Of a DNA stretch of 24,728 nucleotides, positions 1 to 6,205 are shown piece after piece. Location of the stretch: positions 1-24,728 of the forward strand of contig JAGAAF010000017.1 in assembly GCA_017615435.1 (NCBI GenBank), read 5' to 3'. How positions within the stretch are numbered: the stretch's first letter is position 1; each line of letters opens with the position of its first letter. The stretch is from Bacteroidales bacterium (GTDB lineage Bacteria; Bacteroidota; Bacteroidia; Bacteroidales; UBA932). The notes under the pieces were generated by a model. It saw nothing but the letters and a program-made list of their open reading frames with translations. It was not told the origin of the DNA and did no database searches. A program made the position numbers and the translations under genes.

Positions 1-1
1 C

Positions 2-358
2 GAACCGGTTAAGACTTTGCTGGGGAGCGAGAGCATGGACCAGTATATGATGAACGTTCTGAAGGGAGAAGCAGGGAAATGGATAGGGAAAGGAGTGGGC
101 GATATTGAACTTGCCTCCAGACTTGCTTCAGGCAATCTGATCGCCGTAAAGGAAAAAGAGCAGGTCGAGATAAGCCGCGATTCTGCAGGAAACTATCATT
201 TCAAAGAACGTGAGAGCACCAATTACGATCTGGCCGGATATGCCAACGTAACAACAGAAAATATCCAGGTCGGAAGAATTGACGCACGCAGAGATGTTAT
301 TACCTACGGCTTCGGTGGATTCTTCTCGGCTTCAATGGGAAGTACAATAGTTAGATAA
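2..358 (+). CDS. Hypothetical protein, C-terminal part (5' truncated by window edge)
   Basis: The frame is open from the first bases of the window, so this is the C-terminal 118 residues of a longer protein or one starting near TTG at 17; the true start is outside or cannot be decided. I do not recognise a family. The visible part is soluble and mixed in charge, with a Lys/Glu-rich stretch in the middle and a glycine/serine-rich end (GFGGFFSASMGSTIVR). The WG-repeat protein gene starts 4 nt after its stop, which suggests one transcription unit. The local base composition looks more AT-rich than the operon that follows. Function is unknown. Confidence 0.55.
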   Translation, partial: EPVKTLLGSESMDQYMMNVLKGEAGKWIGKGVGDIELASRLASGNLIAVKEKEQVEISRDSAGNYHFKERESTNYDLAGYANVTTENIQVGRIDARRDVITYGFGGFFSASMGSTIVR

Positions 359-362
359 TAAT

Positions 363-1490
363 ATGAAACGGTTTTTACTTTTACTTGTGTTGGCATTGAG
401 TATGGTGGCTCGCGCTCAGGATGAGTCGGAAGCCGAACCGCCAGCATGGTTCAATGTCTCCAAGCTTGCATTTTATGCATCAAATGGCGCTGATCGGAAC
501 AACGCCTCGATTCAGTATTTGATGTTTGCCGCAAAGACTTGCGAGGACAATCAGGAGTTGTTCGACCAGTACAATACTTTATTGGACGAAATTGGTCAGG
601 AGGAGATAAACCAGGACCTCCCCGAGTCTTTCAGGCAGATGGAGGAGGATATAAAGCAGTTGCGCGAAGTAGCCAAAGAGCAGCCCGAGCTCAAACCCCA
701 AATCGATGAGGCCATCAGGGAATTCGAAAGGCAAAAGCAAGAGGCGATGGCAGAGTATGTCAAGCCTTCCAAGAGTTATTCATACAATCCTGCGACCATA
801 CTCAGCAGACTCAAAGCCATAGCCATTAATCACAAAATCTACACCGGCTACTGGGAGGCAGGTAACGGACTTTACAGCGTTACAGAAGCTCCCCGTTACT
901 GCAATCTGGACGAGGATGACAGGTATACCCACACCAAGATCACTTTCGACGAAAAAGACCGCTATAAGTGGGGCCTTATCGACGAAAACGGACGCCAGAT
1001 CCTTCCTTACAAATACAGTTGGGTCAATGTTCACCATATCTATCCTGACGCTTTCCCCGACTTGGACCTGATTTTCTTGTACAAGCAGGAATCCGATGGC
1101 AGTGTCCACGCCGGAGCGGTCAACTATCGCGGCCAGGTTCGCATCCCGTTTATTTATGACGACCAGAACGGTGTTTACCACGGAGAGGACATATACTCCT
1201 TTGTGAAGAATGGGAAAATGGGCCTGGTAAATGTCAAAACCGGCAAGGAAGTACTTCCTTTCGAGTACACGACTTTCTCCCGTATCGCAGGCGGCTGGCT
1301 AGTCAGCAAAGATGACGAGCATTATGGAATGGTCAGCATCAGGACAGGCAAAGTCATTATACCTCTGAAGTACCGGAATCTCTGGGATGACAGGGATCCC
1401 TCCTTCCTTACTTTCGACAATAAGATCGATTATTACGATGATTATGGCAACCTGGTGCGTACTGAAAACGCGCCTACTTATGACGACTAA
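363..1490 (+). CDS. Secreted WG-repeat protein
   Basis: A 375-residue protein with a clear N-terminal signal peptide (MKRFLLLLVLALSMVARAQ, cleavage probably after AQ), so exported to the periplasm or cell surface. Residues about 60-135 are highly charged and probably helical (Glu/Gln/Lys rich). From about residue 200 there are WG-type repeats of the form W/MGL(I/V)..G..(I/V)LP..Y: units begin near residues 202 (KWGLIDENG), 250, 285 (GKMGLVNVKTG) and 320 (YGMVSIRTG). WG repeats are known as beta-rich modules, usually of unknown ligand, common in Bacteroidota and Firmicutes. The gene is 4 nt after the preceding ORF and 1 nt before the next secreted protein. The role is unknown; the fold call is fairly safe. 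Confidence 0.8.
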   Translation: MKRFLLLLVLALSMVARAQDESEAEPPAWFNVSKLAFYASNGADRNNASIQYLMFAAKTCEDNQELFDQYNTLLDEIGQEEINQDLPESFRQMEEDIKQLREVAKEQPELKPQIDEAIREFERQKQEAMAEYVKPSKSYSYNPATILSRLKAIAINHKIYTGYWEAGNGLYSVTEAPRYCNLDEDDRYTHTKITFDEKDRYKWGLIDENGRQILPYKYSWVNVHHIYPDAFPDLDLIFLYKQESDGSVHAGAVNYRGQVRIPFIYDDQNGVYHGEDIYSFVKNGKMGLVNVKTGKEVLPFEYTTFSRIAGGWLVSKDDEHYGMVSIRTGKVIIPLKYRNLWDDRDPSFLTFDNKIDYYDDYGNLVRTENAPTYDD

Positions 1491-1491
1491 T

Positions 1492-2031
1492 ATGAAACGT
1501 ATACTTTTACTTCTTGTTGCAGCGGCGCTGGTGGTGCCGTGCAGCGCCCAGAACAAGGCCATGGAAAAGGCTCTTGGAGACAAATTCGCTTTTGCCGGTC
1601 TCGAGACCGCGAAACTCGTTCCCGCCTTTGCGACGGAAATAAGTGAATTGAAAACTGACCCTCGTTCGGAAAGCAATCCGATGAAGGACGAAGCGTTCTT
1701 CTACACGGGGCAGGACATCACCAAGATTCCCGCGGCCAAGGTTGAGGCCTACCTCCAGCAGGTCTACAAAGCCGTGAAGAAGGCTGCCGACGGCGGCAAG
1801 GTCTACAAAGCGAAGGGCTATGCCGGCGACCAGCTGGGCGAAGAGATAACCACTCCTCCCACCACCGAAAAACCCGCAGCGACCGTGATGTATCTATACC
1901 AGCACAATGGCGTCTGGTTCAACATCAGCGTCGGCCACAAAGCCTACTTCCGCAAGTTCACCAAGGACTACGGCGAGAAGTGGATCGGTGTCGGCATCAC
2001 CGTCAAGGAAATGCTCGGAACGGTGGAATAA
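1492..2031 (+). CDS. Small secreted protein of unknown function
   Basis: I choose the ATG at 1492, which gives a typical signal peptide (MKRILLLLVAAALVVPCSAQ) and starts 1 nt after the stop of the WG-repeat gene. An in-frame ATG at 1387 would add 35 residues that overlap the upstream gene and bury the signal peptide, so I reject it. The mature protein is about 160 residues, with a Lys/Ala-rich middle (KVEAYLQQVYKAVKKAADGG) and an aromatic C-terminal half (YLYQHNGVWFNISVG). No family recognised. It has the same style of signal peptide as its neighbour and is probably co-transcribed with it. It ends just before two tandem hairpins. Confidence 0.7.
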   Translation: MKRILLLLVAAALVVPCSAQNKAMEKALGDKFAFAGLETAKLVPAFATEISELKTDPRSESNPMKDEAFFYTGQDITKIPAAKVEAYLQQVYKAVKKAADGGKVYKAKGYAGDQLGEEITTPPTTEKPAATVMYLYQHNGVWFNISVGHKAYFRKFTKDYGEKWIGVGITVKEMLGTVE

Positions 2032-2038
2032 ATCGTGC

Positions 2039-2065
2039 AGGATGTCCCATTTTTGGGGACATCCT
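2039..2065 (+). repeat. Hairpin 1 of a tandem GGATGTCCC palindrome pair
   Basis: A perfect 10-bp stem: AGGATGTCCC (2039-2048), loop ATTTTTG, then GGGACATCCT (2056-2065). It lies 8 nt after the stop of the small secreted protein gene. A second copy of the left arm plus ATTT follows 42 bp downstream. There is no long T run, so a Rho-independent terminator is only one possibility. A REP-like repeat or an mRNA 3'-end stabiliser are others. Confidence 0.6.
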
Positions 2066-2077
2066 AAGCAATTTTCA

Positions 2078-2110
2078 CACAGGATGTCCCATTTATTAGG
2101 GCATCCTGTG
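2078..2110 (+). repeat. Hairpin 2 of a tandem GGATGTCCC palindrome pair
   Basis: Left arm CACAGGATGTCCC (2078-2090), loop ATTTATTA, right arm GGGCATCCTGTG (2099-2110). This is a 12-bp stem with one bulged T. It shares the 14-mer AGGATGTCCCATTT with hairpin 1 in direct orientation. It may end the upstream transcript before the exbB promoter, or be a dispersed intergenic palindrome. Confidence 0.6.
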
Positions 2111-2179
2111 CTTTTATACCCGGCGGCAGCACACAATCCTATTTCATTTGAAATAGACTTCCGAAATTCGGGAATAATG

Positions 2180-2189
2180 ATTATATTTG
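2180..2189 (+). promoter_or_regulatory. Putative promoter -7 element for the exbB-lysS operon
   Basis: ATTATATTTG contains TATATTTG, a full match to the Bacteroidota -7 consensus TAnnTTTG. The same 10-mer occurs before the RAYT gene and before the TM2 operon. I see no convincing -33 TTTG at the usual 19-21 nt distance. A start site near 2196 would give a leader of about 68 nt. Confidence 0.5.
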
Positions 2190-2263
2190 CGCGATATTGG
2201 GTTAGTAGGATTTACTAAGACCTGAACCATATCGAAATTGAATAATCAAAATACAATCATAAC

Positions 2264-2971
2264 ATGTTAACAACTTTACTTCAAGTTAGCGCAGAGGCCC
2301 TCGAAGGCGCTCCGGTGCAGCAGGAAATGTCCATCTCCATTCTCGAGATGGCAGCCAAGGGCGGATGGCTGATGATAGTCCTCCTTGTCCTTTCGGTCAT
2401 CGCGATCTTCATCTTCGGCAAGAAGTGGTTCCAGATCGCCCAGGCCGGAAAGGTGGACAAGAACTTTATGAACGACATCAGGGACTACATCCACGAAGGC
2501 AAGATCAAGTCCGCCATCACCCTCTGCGGCAAGTACGACACTCCGGTGGCCCGTATGATCGAGACCGGCATCAACCGTATCGGCAGGCCGCTGGGAGACA
2601 TCCAGACCGCCGTGGACAATGTGGGCAACGCCGAGGTCGCACGCCTCGAGAAGGGTCTTCCCTACCTCGCTGCCATCTCCGGAGGCGCTCCTATGATCGG
2701 ATTCCTCGGAACCGTCATCGGTATGGTCCAGGCATTCTTCAATATGAGCAATGCCGGCAGCAATGTGGACATCACCCTTCTTTCCGGAGGTATCTACACC
2801 GCTATGATCACCACCGTCGGTGGTCTTATCGTGGGTATTCTCGCCTACTTCGCCTACAACTTCCTCACCGCCAAGGTGTCCGACGTGGTGGCGAAGATGG
2901 AGAACACCACCATCCAGTTTATGGATCTCCTCAACGAACCCGCAGAGAAAGAAACCGCAGCAGAAGAATAA
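2264..2971 (+). CDS. exbB: MotA/TolQ/ExbB proton channel family protein
   Basis: A 235-residue inner-membrane protein of the ExbB/TolQ family, which forms the proton channel driving TonB- or Tol-type energy transduction to the outer membrane. Three membrane segments are visible: about 33-52 (GGWLMIVLLVLSVIAIFIFG), 131-159 and 182-202. The family signature is present in the region around 125-175 (LPYLAAISGGAPMIGFLGTV followed by GMVQAF), with the conserved glycines and Thr/Pro-lined helices. The C-terminal tail is acidic (EPAEKETAAEE). exbD follows after 3 nt and a TonB-like gene after that, the expected channel-plus-transducer order. The N-terminal 30 residues before the first helix are longer than in minimal ExbB. 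TolQ is the alternative name; the TonB-like partner favours ExbB. Confidence 0.92.
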   Translation: MLTTLLQVSAEALEGAPVQQEMSISILEMAAKGGWLMIVLLVLSVIAIFIFGKKWFQIAQAGKVDKNFMNDIRDYIHEGKIKSAITLCGKYDTPVARMIETGINRIGRPLGDIQTAVDNVGNAEVARLEKGLPYLAAISGGAPMIGFLGTVIGMVQAFFNMSNAGSNVDITLLSGGIYTAMITTVGGLIVGILAYFAYNFLTAKVSDVVAKMENTTIQFMDLLNEPAEKETAAEE

Positions 2972-2974
2972 AAG

Positions 2975-3385
2975 ATGGCACTCAAGAGAAGCACAAGAGT
3001 TGATGCGAACATCTCGATGTCCTCGATGACGGACATCGTGTTCCTTCTGCTTATCTTCTTCCTCGTGACCAGCACCCTCATCAACCCCAACGCCCTCAAG
3101 CTCCTCCTTCCGAAGAGCACGGGCCAGGTAAGCGCAAAGCCCACGGTGACTGTGTCGGTCAAGGACCAGGGAGATGAAACCTACACCTATCACATCAACG
3201 GCAACCAGGAACCCGTCCCGTTCGAGCAGGTGGAAGACCAGTTGGTCCTTCTTCTGCAGACGGACGAAGACCCCACTTTCTCCATCTATTCGGACCAGAC
3301 CGTTCCGATCGGAGAGATAGTGCAAGTGATGAATATCGCAAAGAGAAACCACTACAAGGTTATCCTTGCGACCTCACCCGAATAG
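2975..3385 (+). CDS. exbD: ExbD/TolR family biopolymer transport protein
   Basis: A 136-residue single-pass inner-membrane protein. A short cytoplasmic N-terminus is followed by one helix at about 18-36 with the family motif MTDIVFLLLIFFL. Asp20 in this motif corresponds to the proton-carrying aspartate of ExbD/TolR. The remaining ~95 residues form the periplasmic domain. It works with ExbB as the stator/proton channel. Start ATG is 3 nt after the exbB stop, and the energy-transducer gene follows 3 nt after its own stop, so translation of the three is probably coupled. Length is normal for the family. Confidence 0.92.
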   Translation: MALKRSTRVDANISMSSMTDIVFLLLIFFLVTSTLINPNALKLLLPKSTGQVSAKPTVTVSVKDQGDETYTYHINGNQEPVPFEQVEDQLVLLLQTDEDPTFSIYSDQTVPIGEIVQVMNIAKRNHYKVILATSPE

Positions 3386-3388
3386 CAG

Positions 3389-4183
3389 ATGAAAGAGTAC
3401 CTCAAAAGAAGGAGCAGGAGCAACACCCTCAGCACCGTCATCGGTGCGATAGTGGCTGTCGCGGTACACGCGCTGGCCATATGCTTCGTGTCCTTCCACG
3501 GACTCAAATACATCTGGCCGCCGCCCGCAGAGCAGACCTTCCTCATCGACTTCACCAACGAGCAGGAGATAATCCAGCCGAAGTACGGAAAGGAACCGGT
3601 CGCCGAGCAGGTAGACCTCGGAAAGCCGGTGGAACTTGTCCAGCGCAGCGAATCGCCCGTCGTGGACAATACTCCCAACGAGACGCCGGCGCAGGAGCCG
3701 GACAACTTCGGCGACGTGGAGGTCCCCACCCCGCCGGTGGAGCCCGAGCAGCCGAAGATCGATCCGCGTGCCGCCTTCCCCGGTATGGGCAAGAAGGACA
3801 GCAACGCCGGAACGGCCCACGCCGCAGAGGAGCAGTCAGACAAGTTCAAGGCCGGTCAGGCAGACGGCAACAGCGCCAACTATGTCACTGAAGGCAAATC
3901 CAATGCTCACCTCCTAGGCCGCAAGGTGGACGGAGACCTGATCAAGCCGGAGTACAAGCTTCAGGAGAACGGCATAGTTGTCGTGACTATCTGGGTGGAC
4001 GTCTATGGGAACGTTCAGAAGGCTATTCCGGGAGCTCCGGGGACAACCGTTGACGACAGAAATCTATGGAATGAGGCGAGGAACGCAGCGATGCGAACCC
4101 ACTTCACCAAAGTAACTAATATAACAGCAGATACCCCCCAGTTGCAGGAGGGTACGATCACCTACATTTTCAAACTCAAATAA
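3389..4183 (+). CDS. tonB: TonB-like energy transducer
   Basis: A 264-residue protein with the TonB layout: a basic N-terminus, one membrane anchor at about 15-36, a Pro/Glu-rich periplasmic stretch at about 65-125 (for example VPTPPVEPEQPK), and a C-terminal domain from about 168 (GDLIKPEYKLQENGIVVVTIWVDVYGNV...). The C-terminal part reads like a TonB C-terminal domain: beta strand, then a helix containing NEARNAAM, then a final strand ending YIFKLK. By position after exbB-exbD it should deliver proton-motive energy to outer-membrane TonB-dependent transporters. The canonical YP motif of E. coli TonB is not obvious. A TolA-like role is the alternative. Confidence 0.8.
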   Translation: MKEYLKRRSRSNTLSTVIGAIVAVAVHALAICFVSFHGLKYIWPPPAEQTFLIDFTNEQEIIQPKYGKEPVAEQVDLGKPVELVQRSESPVVDNTPNETPAQEPDNFGDVEVPTPPVEPEQPKIDPRAAFPGMGKKDSNAGTAHAAEEQSDKFKAGQADGNSANYVTEGKSNAHLLGRKVDGDLIKPEYKLQENGIVVVTIWVDVYGNVQKAIPGAPGTTVDDRNLWNEARNAAMRTHFTKVTNITADTPQLQEGTITYIFKLK

Positions 4184-4186
4184 CAA

Positions 4187-5326
4187 ATGGAAGAATTTTC
4201 TAAAAACGGCCGAAAACTTAGACCACGCAAAACTTCAGGAAATGGTGCGCCGCAGCACCGCAGCGAAGGACCCGCCTACAGCACATCGAGGTTCCACTCT
4301 CAAGACAGGAACAACAACGGTGGAGAAAGGCGATCATCATACTCATCAGACCGCCCGCAGAGGCCGCACGGAGATCATCCCCACGGAGACCGCCCCTACG
4401 GTGGCCGTCCCCAGGGCGACAACGCCCGCAAGGGAGGTTACAACACCCGCGGCAACAACGGCCGCAAGTTCGGCAAAAAGCCTTTCCGCAAGCGCGAGGA
4501 ATTCTCGAGGGCTTCCCAGGAAGGCATCGACCGTATGATCAGCCGCAGGCCTCAGGTCTCCGACCAGAGCCGCTATTCGGACAATGACCACGTACAGTCC
4601 CCCATCCGTGAGGAAGTCCGCCTCAACAAGTTCATCGCCAATTCAGGCGTGTGCTCGAGGCGCGAAGCCGACACCCTCATCCAGGCTGGTGTCGTGACAG
4701 TCAACGGAGTAGTGGTTACCGAACTCGGGACCAAAGTCAATGTCTACAAAGACGAAGTCCGCTTCAACGGCGAGCGTCTCAGGGGCGAGGAGAAGGTCTA
4801 CCTCGTGATGAACAAGCCTAAAGGCTATGTCACCACCGCCAGCGACCCTCACGCCGAGAAGACGGTTATGGAACTTCTGAAGGGCTGCCAGTACAGGGTG
4901 TTCCCCGTGGGCAGGCTCGATAAGAATACTACCGGTGTGCTTATGTTCACCAACGACGGAGAGATCGCCGAGCGCCTCACCCATCCTTCTTACGACAAGA
5001 AGAAGATCTATCAGGTGAGCCTCGACAAGCCCCTCACCGAGGAAGACTGCGGTAAGATCCTTACCGGAATCACCCTCTCCGACGGCGAAGTGAAGGCCGA
5101 CGAACTCGAGTACATCGACGCCGACGACCACCGCAAGCTCGGAATAGAGATCCACTCCGGAAAGAACAGGATAGTCCGCCGCATCTTCGAAAGCCTCGGC
5201 TACGAAGTCCGCGCGCTGGACCGCGTCTACTTCGCCGGCCTCACCAAGAAAGGCCTCAAGAAGGGAGAATGGCGTCAGCTCTCAGAAGGAGAAGTGAACA
5301 TCCTCAAGATGGGTGCATATGTTTAA
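4187..5326 (+). CDS. rluB: RluB/RsuA-family rRNA pseudouridine synthase with basic low-complexity N-terminus
   Basis: A 379-residue cytoplasmic pseudouridine synthase of the RsuA/RluB/RluE/RluF family. Residues 1 to about 140 are disordered and rich in Arg, Gly, His and Asn, including a short His-Gly-Asp/Pro tandem stretch at 61-78. An S4 RNA-binding domain starts near 144 (VRLNKFIANSGVCSRREAD). The catalytic domain carries the signature GRLDKNTTG, with Asp245 as the presumed nucleophile. The family converts a specific uridine in rRNA to pseudouridine; RluB acts on 23S rRNA, and the exact target here is an inference. The gene lies 3 nt after the tonB-like gene and overlaps era by 8 nt. Confidence 0.9.
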   Translation: MEEFSKNGRKLRPRKTSGNGAPQHRSEGPAYSTSRFHSQDRNNNGGERRSSYSSDRPQRPHGDHPHGDRPYGGRPQGDNARKGGYNTRGNNGRKFGKKPFRKREEFSRASQEGIDRMISRRPQVSDQSRYSDNDHVQSPIREEVRLNKFIANSGVCSRREADTLIQAGVVTVNGVVVTELGTKVNVYKDEVRFNGERLRGEEKVYLVMNKPKGYVTTASDPHAEKTVMELLKGCQYRVFPVGRLDKNTTGVLMFTNDGEIAERLTHPSYDKKKIYQVSLDKPLTEEDCGKILTGITLSDGEVKADELEYIDADDHRKLGIEIHSGKNRIVRRIFESLGYEVRALDRVYFAGLTKKGLKKGEWRQLSEGEVNILKMGAYV

Positions 5327-6197
5327 GTCCGGGTTCGTAAATATTATCGGCAACCCGAACGTCGGGAAGTCCACGCTGATGAACGCGATGGTGGGCGAAA
5401 AGCTCAGCATCGTCACCGCCAAGGCGCAGACCACCCGTCACAGGATAATGGGAATAGTGAACGGAGAAGACTACCAGATAGTCTACTCCGACACTCCCGG
5501 CATCCTTAAGCCATCATACCGTCTGCAGGAGGATATGGTGAATTTCGTGGACGCCGCCATCGGCGACGCGGACGTTATCCTCTATGTGACGGACACGGTG
5601 GAAAAATCCGACAAGAACAGCGAGTATGTGGACAAGCTCAGCAAGCTGGCCTGCCCGGTTGTAATTGTCGTGAACAAGATAGACATCAGCGACCAGGCGA
5701 GGGTGATGGACATCCTCGCATACTGGAAGGAAAAAGTCCCTCAGGCGACGGTCATCCCTGCCTCGGCCCAGGAAAAGTTCAACCTCGACACCATCCTCGC
5801 GACGGTGGTCGAAAAGCTTCCCGAAGCCCCGGCGTGGTACGACCAGGACACCTTTACGGACAGGAACCTGCGCTTCTTCGCTTCGGAGATAATCCGCGAG
5901 AAGATTCTCCTCAACTACAAGCAGGAGATTCCCTACTGCTGCCAGGTGGAGATAGAGAGCTTCAAGGAAGGAGCGGAGAGATACGACATAGGCGCCGTCA
6001 TCTATGTAATGCGCGAGTCGCAGAAAGGGATAGTGATAGGCAAGCAGGGAGCGAGCCTCAAGAAGGTCGGCACCCAGGCGCGTATCGATATGGAAGATTT
6101 CTTCCAGAAGAAGGTGTTCCTGAGCATCTATGTGAAGGTGGATCCGGATTGGAGGGAGAACAGGAAAGAACTGCGTAAGTTCGGTTACGAAGACTAA
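5319..6197 (+). CDS. era: GTPase Era, ribosome assembly factor
   Basis: Era binds 16S rRNA and is needed for 30S subunit maturation. All GTPase motifs are visible near the N-terminus: G1 GNPNVGKST, the G2 threonines in QTTRHR, G3 DTPG, G4 NKID and G5 SAQ. A C-terminal KH domain contains GIVIGKQGASLKKVG. The 292-residue length (from ATG 5319) is typical. A GTG at 5313 could add two residues; I prefer the ATG, which places the P-loop at the usual distance from the start. The start overlaps the rluB stop by 8 nt, suggesting translational coupling of two rRNA-related genes. Confidence 0.95.
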   Translation: MFKSGFVNIIGNPNVGKSTLMNAMVGEKLSIVTAKAQTTRHRIMGIVNGEDYQIVYSDTPGILKPSYRLQEDMVNFVDAAIGDADVILYVTDTVEKSDKNSEYVDKLSKLACPVVIVVNKIDISDQARVMDILAYWKEKVPQATVIPASAQEKFNLDTILATVVEKLPEAPAWYDQDTFTDRNLRFFASEIIREKILLNYKQEIPYCCQVEIESFKEGAERYDIGAVIYVMRESQKGIVIGKQGASLKKVGTQARIDMEDFFQKKVFLSIYVKVDPDWRENRKELRKFGYED

Positions 6198-6205
6198 CGA
6201 CAAGT

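Noticed and set aside
1907..2218. ORF across the tandem hairpins with MSHFWGHP / MSHLLGHP repeats
   Set aside because: It is a shadow frame of the small secreted protein gene running into the palindromes; the peptide repeat just reflects the duplicated hairpin arm.
2276..3352. Long minus-strand ORF (358 codons) opposite exbB/exbD
   Set aside because: It is His/Val/Asp-rich low-quality sequence antisense to clear ExbB and ExbD; a codon-bias artefact of the high-GC coding strand. The same applies to the long antisense ORFs opposite parC, recJ and lysS.
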